Assembly: GCA_024699855.1 (NCBI GenBank)
Contig: JAMPIQ010000002.1
Coordinates: 3,348,001-3,412,000 of the forward strand
Length of the DNA: 64,000 nt
Source of the DNA: Aphelenchoides besseyi
Lineage: Eukaryota; Nematoda; Chromadorea; Rhabditida; Aphelenchoididae
Direction of reading: 5' to 3'
A program made the translations under genes and the position numbers. The notes under the pieces are model-generated. The model saw nothing but the letters and a program-made list of their open reading frames with translations. It was not told the DNA's origin and did not search any database. Below are positions 43,101-54,517 of this stretch, piece by piece (the first letter of the stretch is position 1; each line of letters begins with the position of its first letter).

Positions 43101-43448
43101 ACATTCCGACTCATATTGTTTATCACACGTTTGCTGGTTTGTTTTTAACTTTAAAATTATAGTTATTGTGAGGTTTCAGGGACTACAAATGCAACAGCCA
43201 AAATCCAGGATCGATTGATTTCCGCTCTTTCATCAGTCGGATTTCCCGCAATTCAAGCTTCTCTCTCAACTTCCTTAGTTATAATCGCACTCTTGTTTGT
43301 CCCGCTGTATGTGGCTCATGTTTTTGTGCGAGTGATGTACTTGTGTATATTCTTGTGTTTAATTCACAGTTTGTTCATATTTCCGGCTTTATTTACTGTA
43401 AGTCATTTGATTTATCAGGCTATTTTGAAACTTACTCAGTTGTCTTAA
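40141..43448 (+). CDS. Patched-related (PTR) multi-pass membrane protein with sterol-sensing domain
   Basis: Twelve exons from ATG 40141 (exon ends 40177, 40364, 40753, 40914, 41208, 41436, 41707, 42050, 42237, 42666, 43136, 43448) sum to 2685 bases, 894 codons plus stop, the normal size of nematode PTR proteins. TM1 (IVTYSYVCIFACTLLTISC) is followed by a large extracellular loop and the sterol-sensing bundle with the signature LAIGIDDSYVIIHAW. TM7, a second loop and the second bundle with IGFSIDIPTHIVYHTF follow; these are the paired RND/Patched motifs. PTR proteins are not Hedgehog receptors in the classic sense; they act in cuticle, moulting and lipid or sterol handling at apical membranes. 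No stop or frame break was found. The ID-D pair of the RND proton-relay type is present in the first repeat. Confidence 0.95.
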
Positions 43449-44096
43449 CGATCATATCATTGATTTTCAATGTCTTTCCTCAGTGCTAATGAATAAACGG
43501 GTAAACAGCTTATACTCGGAAACATGTCTGGTAATCAACAAATTCGTGCTTTCGATTTCTATTCGGATTGCCTCAACTGAAGAATAACAATAATTCTGCT
43601 GAGGTGTTTGGTTGATGGCCTAACACTCCGTGTTTTGCTCGATTGTGTGGTTACGAAGAAGTAGAAATCGATATCCCACGCATTGTGCAACTTGTATTCA
43701 AAGATGGCAACCGGAAATTTATTTACAATGGCTGCGTGATCATTGTCGAGTTTTTTGATCGGGTACGGCATTCTGTTTGCAAAACAGAAACACATTTAGT
43801 AATAAGTGATTCAAACGACAAAACGAAAAGGAAACGAAGCTAACTCGAAGTTGAAACAGCTGTCAGGATTAAAGTAAAATGTTGTAACAGAATGTACCCG
43901 ATTATGCAAACTGATCTACAATCAGAACTTCTGTCAAAACACAAATGACACGAATTTTGGTGATTGGCCTTCATGACGATACCTCAAAAAGATATTCTAG
44001 AACGATGTGCAGGTAGTTGAAATCACTTAACTACAAAGATTGTAGTCTTGTAATAGACAACTGATTACGTTCATTTCCGGTTATTAGAACGTTTGT
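43449..44096. other. intergenic DNA with a decayed coding patch
   Basis: A short + frame at about 43640-43840 (YEEVEIDIPRIVQLVFKDGN) looks coding but has no start or splice context. It may belong to the same dead gene as 44097-44363. Otherwise nothing seen. Confidence 0.35.
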
Positions 44097-44363
44097 TGAT
44101 TGAACCAATCAACGACGATCCGAATTTGTTTTCGACACATCAATTTGTTTGGTTAAGATACGAACTACATATCATATGACCGGGTTTCACAAATGAGCTG
44201 CAAGGCTATGACACTACAAACGATGTTTCCAAGAATTATCCGACATTTTTTGTCGTTGATTCGAACACAACAGTTGAACAAACAGTTTACGACAACGATT
44301 TAAAGTTTGTTTATAAATTCTCGGTAGCTCACATCAAAACGACAAATCTGATTGTCTGTGGAT
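44097..44363 (+). pseudogene. decayed coding fragment, family unknown
   Basis: One frame reads ERLLIEPINDDPNLFSTHQF, meets an in-frame TGA after IMYELHII-type residues, and continues without a further break (TFFVVDSNTTVEQTVYDNDL, KFVYKFSVAHIKTTNLIVC) up to the start of the ShKT-M13 gene. The codon character is good on both sides of the stop. The family is not recognised. Confidence 0.35.
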
Positions 44364-44369
44364 TGGATA

Positions 44370-47300
44370 ATGTTGTTACGATATCTCCTATTGTTGAGTT
44401 GGATTTCTGCGTTCGGTGTTGCGATTTGCGTTGACAAAGTTAGTGATTGCCATAAAGCAAGAAATCATTGTCTCGACTCTAAAGTTGGAAGAACAGTGCG
44501 CAAAAACTGCAGTTTTATGTGTAACGCATGTTCAAATAAGAACTCAGTGAGCTCCCGAAAACCTTCTAAGAACTCCAGACGAAAGAAGAAATGTGTGGAT
44601 AACAAACAGTAAGTTGGCGATCTGATGTCAACTACTCGGTTTAATTTAGATGTCGTCAATGGAATCAACAAGGAAATTTCTGCAGGTCGAAGCTACACAC
44701 GGAAGCAACGAAACGATGGCTATGTCCACGAATGTGCTTTAAGTGCCGAATTTCCAAAAAAGTACGGCGAAAACCGAATAAAAGTCACAGAAACCCACGT
44801 TCAAAACCTCATCCGACAACCACGACTACTAAGAAACCAATTCAAGTGAAACCACTGCAAAACCCGACAGACAAAAATCTGCCTCAAAAGCCACCGAAAC
44901 AAGAATCCTCTAAACCAAATCCCCCAAAAAAAGATCCAGTGAAGGTGGAACCTAAACCACAACCTGTCCCACAACCGGAGCCTAAGTCCGAGCCAGAACC
45001 TAAACCACAACCTGTCCCGCAACCGCATCCGATGACTGGAGCAAGTCAACAGTTCAAAGAAAGTATCGATGAATCTGCGCCAATTTGCGACGACTTCTAC
45101 CAAGTAAGTCGTAGTGTTGGCTGTAATATTAATGTTTCTATTAAGTTCACGTGTGGAAAATACATTAAGAACCACCCGGTTAAAAGTCCAGAAGACAACA
45201 TGAACTTATTTAAAACAACGAAATCGGAAGTTCGAAAACGACAAGTCGAATTAATTTTGGACAATTCGCCAACAACATCACAAGCCGTTCAAACAATTCG
45301 CAACTATCGAAATATCTGCATTAATGGTCCATCGGCAAAAACAGAGACTGCAAACCTTTGGAAAGAAGTTGAGGTAAACAAGTCTATAATTGGATCTCGC
45401 ATACTTTGAGTATACAGGATATTGGTTCTGCTCCCATTTTCAAAGACAACTGGCGATTGTTATCCGGGGCCAAAGCCGTGACTCTTAGTATGGTTAAAAT
45501 GGCAAAGTATTCGTCAAAACACTACTTGTTCGACTTGTCTGTCAAGAAGATTTCACCAAACGAAATCAAATTGCTGTTCCTACCAGTTCCACTCATCTAT
45601 AACAATCCTGCAAAATATTTCGATCCAAAATATGTCAAGGAAGTTATCGCTATTAAGACTTACATCAAGGTTTGTTTCTACTGCTTTATTCGACTTTATT
45701 GCTGTAGGAAGTTCTGACGATTTTGTTGAATGATGTTGGAGTCAAAAGACCGAATTTAGACAGAGACATCGAAAAAGTCATAAGATACGATCAAAATCGC
45801 GCAAAAGTTTATTTGGCTAACAAAATCAACATCAATGATCGTGAAGCAATGGCAGCTGAAGCAGAGAAGAAGAAGTTTTCGACCGTCAAAGACGCCTTCT
45901 TTGTAAGTTGTTTTGTATCGAATGATCAATTTTCCTGTTTAGATCGATTGGAATTTTTATATCGAAAAAGATGACATGTTCGATCCTGTTGTCAAACAGT
46001 ACTTGGCCACTGATCCTGACGTGTACATTTACACAGAATATTTCTTCCGCGATATTAACGGCGATATCGGATCTACAACTCCGATTGACTTTTATAACTA
46101 TTTTTTGGTGCGTTTTGTATTGAATCAAGTACCATATCTTGATTCGCGATTCGATGAACCCTATCACAAATTCATACAAGCAGTTGGTGATGAAGACAAA
46201 AGCGCTCAACACAAACAAGTCGATGAGTGTGTGGATGAATGTATCGCTCAATTTCCACTGGTCAACGACTTTCTGTACAACAACAAGTATTTGACGGAAG
46301 ACGAACTTCAGGCATTGCAAAGCATCGACACTCGTAAGGCGATCGTTGAACTCATCAATGACAACAAGTATGTGGATTCCGAATCGAAAGCCAAAGCGGT
46401 GGACAAACTGAATGCAATGAAGGAGATTTTAGGCGGTGTTGCACAAGCGAGAGACGAGAAGCTGTTGGATCAGGAGTATGCGGGAATAGTTATCGACTCC
46501 AAAGACACATATCGACAAATGGTCGTCAAAGTTACTGCAGAGAACAAGAAAAAAAGGCTCAGATTAATCACAACTCCCGGATCTGCAACCGCCTTTGTTG
46601 ACTTTCGTTCTACCGACATCGATTTGCATCAGATTTATTTCGAGAATCAGTATTGTAAGTTGACTACAGTGAAAATACAAACTGTTTGCATAGGTTTTGG
46701 TTTCGCCAAACCGATTGAACTTTCTGCTTTCAGATATTCCGGCCGCAATGATCCAATCGCCGTATTTCACCAAAACCACCGATCATCCGGCAGTTTTGAA
46801 TTTTGGCTATCTTGCGTGGCTTCGATCTCGTCAAATTTTGCACAGTGTAGATCCATCGGGAGTCCAATTTGATGCCGATGGAAAACGTGGCTATTGGATG
46901 ACTCGACAAAGTCAAGCGGATTATGGAAATCAACTTGTCGCACTACAAACGATCTACAGAGACCAAATCGAACAACAAAGCAAACGACCGTTGAACAGCG
47001 AAAATACAAAACATTCTGATGTCGTGGATCACGCAGCAATCCGAGCCGTTTTCCGAGCGTATCAAAACTATCGAAAAGCCAATCCGACAGTCAATGTGAC
47101 GGTTCCTGGATTCGATCAATATTCACCGGAACAACAGCTATTCATTTCTTTTGGAACAGTTAGTCAATTCTCAGTCATTTTTATTGCTTTCCCTTCAGAT
47201 GATGTGCGCTTCTCAAGGAGACGTGTATTTGGATCGATTAGTGTTGGACAAAACCCGTTCTCCTCCCAAAAACGTTGTGAATACGGTCGTTGCACATTAC

Positions 47301-47378
47301 GAAGAGTTTGCAAACGCGTTCAAGTGTCCGGAAAACAGCAAAATGAATCCCAAGATTAAGGTTGGAGTTTGGAACTGA
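44370..47378 (+). CDS. secreted ShKT-ShKT-proline-rich-M13 protein lacking the zinc site (pseudopeptidase)
   Basis: Signal peptide (MLLRYLLLLSWISAFGVAI), then two ShKT domains with six cysteines each. The first starts CVDKVSDC; the second starts CVDNKQC, is split by the first intron and ends CPRMCFKC. A linker of Pro/Lys/Gln repeats (KPQPVPQPEPKSEPEPKPQP) leads to an M13 domain that begins CDDFYQFTCGKYI and ends FKCPENSKMNPKIKVGVWN, complete in length. At the position of HELTH it reads RQILH (in LRSRQILHSVD), so the first zinc His is Arg and the catalytic Glu is Gln. Where ENIAD is expected it reads SDVVD, so the third ligand is lost. The fold is kept and the frame is open across many introns, which argues for a functional non-enzyme, perhaps binding peptide ligands. 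Confidence 0.9.
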
Positions 47379-47805
47379 CGTCTTTTCCCAAGAGCCAATG
47401 ACGCAAACATAAGCGAATACGTGGCTACTTTGTCTTGTCATTTGCCAATTTGTATCAAAGACCACTAATAAATCTAATTATCGATGTAACAAGATATAGA
47501 ATTGCAACAACGAGAGATTTATTTTCGACGGTTTTGCGGACAAATTGAATCGGATGTTCGCTTCAGTTAGTCACCACTGTGTTGGCGGATAATTTGCGCC
47601 ATTTAAACCAAAACTGGTTCCACGTCAATTACAGAGTTTGCATTTTAGTTTCCACTGGTTTTTGGAAAAGTGTTCACACGACTATCCAACCGGTGCATTC
47701 GGTAAGTTCATTCTCATCAACTATTCAATTCTTTAAGTCTCAGTGGTTTTCGTAATTCAGTTTGTATTTCAGAACTCGAATTTCGAACTTAATCTGCTAT
47801 TTTGA
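47379..47805. other. intergenic DNA and 5' leader of the next gene
   Basis: A possible 5'-UTR intron (GTAAGTTCATTC at about 47701 to TATTTCAG at about 47772) precedes the ATG at 47806. Nothing else seen. Confidence 0.4.
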
Positions 47806-48157
47806 ATGGCACCTCAGTTTTTGCTTGGATTGACAGTACTCTTGGTTGGAACATCGATTGTGAAAGCACGACCACGTAAGAGCCTCAATTGTGTACAACA
47901 TAATTCGGATTTTAGATCTTGATATCGACCCAGAGGATGCCGTCTCAATGGCCAACACTAGCGACTTGTTGGTACCACTTCAAATTATACCACTTCAAAT
48001 GCGCATCGACTCGCATGGACTGTCGATCTGCGAAGACTGCAGTAAACAAACGACCGAGAACTCGGATCCAATTTCATTGAGCGAATTGGTCAACGCAATG
48101 CGCAACCTTAAGGAGCGACCGTTATTTCAGGCGTTTAACGGCGGATTTTACGGTTAA
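47806..48157 (+). CDS. small secreted peptide precursor, C-terminal Gly
   Basis: Two exons (47806-47875 and 47916-48157) give 103 codons plus stop. APQFLLGLTVLLVGTSIVKA is a clear signal peptide. The mature part has a CEDC pair, several short helices (SLSELVNAMRNLKERP) and ends LFQAFNGGFYG-stop. A terminal Gly would allow amidation to a C-terminal Tyr-amide if the chain is cut near KER. It may be a neuropeptide or another secreted signal. It is convergent with the DEG/ENaC gene only 28 bp away, so the two transcripts probably overlap at their 3' ends. Confidence 0.58.
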
Positions 48158-48185
48158 ATAATTCACGATTCGTTTATTGTTGTAT

Positions 48186-50262
48186 CTACGCATAAACACG
48201 ACGTTTGTCTGTTAATCGGCAGATTTGTTTTTTTATCCGTTGCAGTAGAAGGAACACCAGTTGGATTACGGTATGCAAACTAATCCCGAGGAATAGCATC
48301 GCCTGTCCTCCCAGTTCTGTAAACGAAAACAATTACGAACGAATGAAAGTAAGCGAGAAAACCTGAGACAAAACCGGGTATTGATGTGTAAATGAATTCC
48401 GTGTATTTCTCAATCTGCAAGCTTATGAGCTGCCGACAAGCATACGAAACCCACCACCAAATCGTTATATTGAAATTGAATCATGAAAGGCGTCGTGTAG
48501 ATGTTGGTTGGATCGCGAGCTGGCGAAGTGAAGATCTGCTCGCGAATAGCAAAACGCGAGCAAGCAGGTCGACACTGAAGAGGTAAGCATTAGGAATACG
48601 AGAAAGATGATTACGTGGTTTGTCGACACATGCGATTTCATAATCCAATCGTAATTTTCAATTAAAATTGCCGGATCACAGGTCTTCAAAAAGGAGGTTC
48701 GTGCACCGTGAAATGGAAACAACTAAAACAAATGGTTTGCTGAGTATTAGGATTCGTTTAACTGTGCAGTTATTTGGCTCAATAAACAGTTGTCTTAGCA
48801 TTGCGTTTGTTGTGCACCTTGAAACTCCCAAATTTTCCGCCGAACTCGAACATTGTTGTCCGTTTTCCGGCAACATTTTGATGTATTTCATTCCGAAACG
48901 AAATTCATTCCATGTGCCTCGTGACATGTACAAACGAGGCGACAAGTTCACATCGCCTTCTGGTGTGGAAATGTAAATGATGAGTTGCGGTTGAGTGCTG
49001 TTCCGTCCGAAGTAGTTGGTTGGCATTTCTAAATTCGATGGTTTTATGATAACCAAATGCTTGAGTGGATCGAAAATAACTGCTGATGGTGGAAGCTGCT
49101 TTACAAGCATGTGAAAGATTTCGAGACTACTCCTGATTCTATTTAGAAATACAATTCAGTGGAAAGCAGGTAACGTAAGATATTATAGTATTCGCTTCGG
49201 AAATCTTTTAATCCGATTCTGACGATGCACCAAAGATGTTTACCTCTGAAATTAATACTCAGATTTGCTGCACAAAAAGCATAAATTACTTCAGGTTTAG
49301 TTGTAGCCTTCCAAGATCTCCAGCATCTGATTGAAAGAACTCGCCAAGCCTGAAACAGTGACCTTAATTCGAAGAGATGAGTTCACTTGACTTCTAAACT
49401 ACCTCGCCAAAGAACGTAGTTCTTCTTGAAGATGTCGCAGCACGGTATCTAAACTGACCTTCTTCAAATCTCCATTAATCGCTCTACCTGATAGAACCCA
49501 TAGAAACAGGCGCTAAACAACTGAAACAGACGATAATGGGTAGCTTCAAAAACACACGTACATCTTCACAATCGTATCCGTTTTCGTCGAAAACAAAACG
49601 GAAAAACTCTTCCCATGTTCGATTTCCTCTCCAGATTCTCACTTGTTCTCCGATATAAACTGTATAGTTGGCCTTCCATTCACGTATGAACTTCTGCATC
49701 CCATGAACTCCACTGCCTGCAAAATTTTCATAAAACCATCAATCAAAATTAACGACCGGCAACAACGTAGTTCAAATAGTCGTAGTATTCATCCTCAGTC
49801 AAATTCGTGAGATATTGAAGCATATCTGAATCAAACATTACACGACTTAGATTTTCCTGCGAACCTTGACGGATTTTTTCGTGTTTCAATGCGTCGGCAT
49901 TCTTAGGACAAACTACGATGTTCGGAAATGCGAGTTTGGATCGATGTTCGTATTCGTTCAAAGTGACCGTTTGTTGTCTTAAGAAGTTGGAAAAAAGTAT
50001 AATCGATATCCATAGGGCAAGAAGAAGACAGATCCCGATAACAAGCGACCAAAACACTTTCTCATACCACGTCTTTGCCTAAACAAAATGTTTACAAATA
50101 AACAAAATTAGAACCAACCGTCAACAATTGAGCTAAACCGTGTAACTCATTTGTCCAAATAGGCTTCTGTCGGCAATTGCATTTCCGTTTCGGTTGAGGT
50201 CGTGAGTTGATATCGAAATCAATGGAATTGATATAACTAGCCGGTTCGTTTTGAATTGACAT
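48186..50262 (-). CDS. DEG/ENaC (degenerin/ASIC-type) sodium channel subunit
   Basis: The start at ATG 50262 gives a cytoplasmic N-terminus with NELHGLAQLLT, the counterpart of the conserved His-Gly gating motif. TM1 follows (VFWSLVIGICLLLALWISII), then FPNIVVCPKNADAL after TM1, as in the whole family. The long extracellular region is spread over many short exons, with cysteines in YDCEDLF, QQCSSSAENLGVSRC, CDPAIL and CRPACSRF. TM2 is preceded by LGGQAMLFLGIS, with GIS at the selectivity-filter position (G/SxS), and the protein ends after a basic tail at the TAG 48186-48188. Trimeric channel at the plasma membrane, gated by protons, peptides or touch in known members. Middle exon borders are approximate. 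Confidence 0.88.
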
Positions 50263-51379
50263 TGAAAGATGAGAATGTTTTCAGAAAGCGACAATTGAGG
50301 TTTTAGAGGAGAACAACCCTTACATACCACTTCCGTTTGCAAATACGACGAAATTTCATTTGACATGTTTAAGCAACGTGACTTTTTTTGTCAAATAGAT
50401 TTTCTGAAACAAATATTCCAACTTTAGTTGATTGTGTAACCCACTTTTTACATCATAAGGATGTCAGTTAAGAATTTAAACATCAAGCACCGATCACTGA
50501 ACCCTTTGAACGATGATGATCATTTGGAGATGATTAGCGAATCAACATAATCCTATTGTAGTAGTTGTTGGAAGTAGCACGAAAAAAAACACGTGATGCG
50601 ATTAGGGTGTACATATCTGGACATTGGTTATCGTCTTAAAATTGTAGTGATGTTGTGGTGTTGTTTTTGAAATCGGCTGTCCATTTGAGGGTAATCTGCT
50701 TTTCGTATTACGGCGCTCTGAGCCGTATTGCTGCTGCAGATCAGACAAAATCGTATAGTTGTCAGCCTCGACTTGTTTACAATATTAGGAGCTCAAGTGA
50801 GAATCCCGCAATTCGACGACCGTTTTGCTTCCATTATGATAATCAAAAGTTGTTTTTAATTATGGAAATCATATTCAAGAAGCCAGATTTTTGATCGTTA
50901 AGCACCGAAGTTCAATTTGTAGATGCACCCAAAAAAACTTCGATCGTACAGTACAATGTAGTTGGTCCGCATAATCATGATGTCCAGTCGATACTCTACG
51001 GTCACCTAAACTAATCCGTCATGTCGCTTGCACGTACCATCGTCTTCCAACCATTATACTTTCTTTTCGTAGTCAACCGATTAATTCGATTGGCAAAAGA
51101 TCGATTTGAATGGCACAGGTGGTCTCGCGTAATTGCTTCTCGTTCTTAATCGGTTCAAATGTTCTTGAATGTACCGCCGCCAAGTACTTGCATATGCGGC
51201 CGAAAACAAGAAAATCCGATTTCGGAAACGGCATCTCTAACTCCGTGCAAATCATACACACGATTTACATCACTTGGCAGCAACGTTAAATCCGCTTTCT
51301 ACGTCTTCGAATTCCGAAAGCGATAAAAAAAAAGAGGTGGAGTCAATTCAACTCTTAGTAGAAGCGAATAAATAGTGCT
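50263..51379. other. intergenic DNA
   Basis: Divergent flank between the channel (-) and the next gene (+). Only short frames; one at 51073-51252 (-) has some coding character but no context. No repeats or RNA genes seen. Confidence 0.5.
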
Positions 51380-52205
51380 ATGAACTCGTCTTTTCAGATT
51401 CTTCCAATCATGTTCTGCTTCTTGAGTTTAGTTGTCATCTGTCTGTCTTTCACATTCATTCTTGCTAATCGCCGATACAACGAAGAACTCGAACTCGAAT
51501 CCCTATCAAATGGATATGTTGTAGTGGGCACATTCGAACGACCAACGGGTCATACGAATAGAGAATTCTGGTGAGCTGTTGATGAAGACAACACGAATCA
51601 ATTCGTTCTTTACAGGCTGTGCATCGATTACGAAGCGAATGTTGAAAACAAATTGGAGCTGATGGCACGAAGATTCAAACGTGCTTCGCAACTACAAACG
51701 TCGATACCTCGCGGTAATCGTCAAATGGAAGAAGTGTTTGAGGAATTAGCTACAAACGAGTATCCGATCAAAAAGTGTGGCGGTCTGCAAAAAGCATCGG
51801 AACGTCCATTTTGGTTGGCGATTCGAGGAGTTTGGGAATCCTCAACCGTTCTCGCTCTTCAATTCATCAATGCCTACGAAACAGTGGAATCGAAGATTGT
51901 TTGGAATAAAACCAACTTAGGAAAACCTTATCGCTGGACATTGCTTATTCAACAGCAGGTATCCAGTTAATCCACAGGGCAAACGATAATTGCATTTATT
52001 CTAGAATGCCAACGTAGATAGAGTGGAGCTTTTGGGTTTGGGAAAAATCTCCGTTCCAGCCGCCATCTCAGGTCTTCATTTACGTGCGCATGGTGACGGC
52101 ATTAGACTCAATTCTTTGTCGACAAAACTTAAAACAATAGTACCAGAATATGCTGCCAAAGCGTGGTACCAGCACCAGCAATTGCCAACATCTGCCAATT
52201 ACTAA
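51380..52205 (+). CDS. membrane-anchored or secreted protein of unknown family
   Basis: Three exons (51380-51570, 51616-51958, 52005-52205) sum to 735 bases, 244 codons plus stop. A hydrophobic segment at residues 8-30 (MFCFLSLVVICLSFTFILA) is a signal anchor or signal peptide. After it the chain is soluble and charged, with one central Cys-Gly-Gly and the aromatic stretch RPFWLAIRGVWESSTVLALQ. There are no recognisable catalytic motifs. Length and exon phases are consistent with an intact gene. I recognise no family. Confidence 0.62.
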
Positions 52206-52615
52206 ACGTTATAATCATGGAATCTCTTTGTAATCTTTCAATCTGTTGTTTACTGTTGGGTTAGTAAATACTTTTGAACAGGAGAAAACGAGCGCTTTCA
52301 ACGGGGAATGTGGAGAGTAAGAAAGACGTTTAAAGAAATCAAAGTGACGATTCACAACAACGTTCATTGATTTTCTGTAAACATACTAAGTCAACAAAAA
52401 CATTTCGCAACGGCAGTTGTTTTTCACTTTTAGGTGTGCGTTTTTCTGGCTCAGATTTTTCTACTTTCTAAATTGCATTTAAATCGGTAGGTCCCGGAGA
52501 CAATCAACTCGAATTGTGTTGATTGTAAGACACAAAGTTGCGTGAATGTAATCATTTTCGCAGTTTACGAAACATCCGATCAACAACCAATGACTTGCGA
52601 TTAATTTCAGACACA
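52206..52615. other. 5' flank of the HTH gene
   Basis: No gene seen. A TTAATTTCAG acceptor ends 6 bases before the ATG at 52616 and may be a spliced-leader site. Confidence 0.4.
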
Positions 52616-54020
52616 ATGAGCATTCAAATGAAACTTCAAGCTCGCGCCATTCTGTTGGAACAGTACAAGAAGGGCGTTGCGGATTCACAAGTGGCTTTGA
52701 AAGCCGTGCTGAAGGAATTGGGTCCAAAGTCGATGTCCAAGATGTCGTCAACTCTGTGGTACAATCGTTTTCGAAAATCCGACTTCTCGTTGGGCACGGG
52801 AGCTACTAAAGCCGACCAGAAGTTGATCGTCGATTCGAAGTTTCTGACGACGAAACGAGCGTTTTTCTGCGAAGTGTCCGCCGAAAATCATTTCTTTCAC
52901 ATCACGAAGGTTACTGGAACGAATGGCCGATTTCAGTTTTTCCAAATGAGTTCGTATCCTGCTCGCTGCTACTGGGTGCTTGACACATTTCATGGTCGAA
53001 AGAAGTAAGTTCTGTAGATATGGCGTTCATAGTTTTGATGATTTTTCAGACAATTGATTTTCAATTCGTCGGAATCTGTCTCTCGAAGTCACAATGGAGC
53101 CTTTCACGCAGATAACTGCGATTTGGTAAACATTCACTTTCTGAATGGCGAAAAGTGTATTTTGATTTTTCGTCAACCACGATCTTACATCTTTTCTGCC
53201 ACTTTCGACCTAATGACTTGTACGATGAAGCTGGAAGAGTATCGACTTCTTGATACTGCCTATCTTTACTCATTTATTGCGGACTCTCCATCTGTTGGGA
53301 TGCTTGAGTTTGATCTGAAAACACGTACGACTCAATACATTAACTTGAAAAACGATTTGGAGTTCGACAATCGAGTTGATTTTGGAGCAAACTGGCTTTT
53401 GTATTATGAAACTCGTCGTGACGGAATGCTCATTGGATTCAAGGAAGTTGATTGGCGTACCGGCGTCAGATCGTTGGTTACAATCTCTTTGACTGACGCT
53501 AGCGTTACCATACGTACAACCAATTTGGCTGAAGAAGAACACAAAGCTTTTTATTGGCCTGTTAGTTTTCATTTCTTTATTGGTTCCACTGATGGCAAAT
53601 TTCAGACCCATGTGTACGTTTGGATCAAGGACAAACTCTTCACTTGCGCTTCGTCGAATGATTTCACGAAATTGATTTACGTCTTCGATATGGCAACTAT
53701 GGAATGGAAAAATACGGGAATTCAACTCGCTGGACAAATCAATCACATGTCCTCGTCTGACAACAGCATGCTCATCGTCAATATGGTGAAAAGCTTCAGA
53801 TACTATTACGAAGAAATTTACCGTTTTCCAGTCTTGTGAGTTTAACGTATTAATCACTTTGATATTGGTTGTTTTTTTCAGTGAACCGGATTCGTTGCTC
53901 AACTTGTCGTGGATGGCAACTCGTCGACGTGCTCAATTCGAACCGGAGTTCTATGATCGAATTCTTCAAAAGCTGCCAACATATTGCCATCTTCGCTGTC
54001 CGTGGCAAAACGACGCGTAA
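52616..54020 (+). CDS. protein with Mos1-type HTH (HTH_48) and beta-propeller-like C-terminus
   Basis: Three exons (52616-53004, 53050-53835, 53882-54020) sum to 1314 bases, 437 codons plus stop. Residues 5-60 (KLQARAILLEQYKKGVADSQ ... LWYNRFRKSDFSLG) match the HTH_48 domain at the N-terminus of Mos1/mariner transposases, including the W-x3-F-x6-FSL end. No DDE core follows. The rest has repeated beta-strand-rich units of 40-60 residues (ATFDLMTCTMKLEEYRLLD, IYVFDMATMEWKNTG), the look of kelch- or F-box-associated propellers, ending with a Cys/Trp motif. Nematodes have other host proteins with HTH_48, some with F-boxes, so this is probably a domesticated, intron-bearing gene. Its function is unknown. 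Confidence 0.72.
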
Positions 54021-54517
54021 TCACTTGATATGATCTTTCTCAATTTTAATGTTTTTTGTTACAATTACTTCTCATTTCTCTACTGGTATGATCATCATTT
54101 TCTGTAAGTATAAATGCTCCAATTCGAATTCAATAAGAAACTGAAGTTTCGTTGCATTAATTCACTTCCAACCACAGAGCAGCTATCGTGTCTTAAGCTC
54201 ATAATCGGCCGTTTGTTTGACAAAAACGAACTTGCAAATGAGAGCTAAAACCGACCACACACTACGATTCCGTTGACGTTTAGTTTTGTAGTTTGTTCGT
54301 AAGCAATCACGCGCCAGTTTTCCTTCGGTTTCTACGCAAACGACTTTAACTCTTCTCTTCCACGCGTCTCTTCATTTTCGTTATTTGAATGTTGAAGCGT
54401 TTTGATCGAAAAATTCTTCTTTTAGTTTTCAGAAGATAACAGAAAGTTAAACGTTATTTGCGTTCAATTGACAAGTGTATTGATTTCAATTGCAGTTTTT
54501 ATTTGATCTCTCAATCG
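54021..54517. other. intergenic DNA
   Basis: 5' flank of the first nuclear receptor. No gene seen. A TTGCAG acceptor at about 54491-54496 precedes the ATG at 54518. Confidence 0.45.

Noticed and set aside
51073..51252. - strand frame of about 60 codons (ends DLLPIELIG)
   Set aside because: Too short and without promoter, splice or domain support; the LPIEL string alone is not enough for an F-box call.
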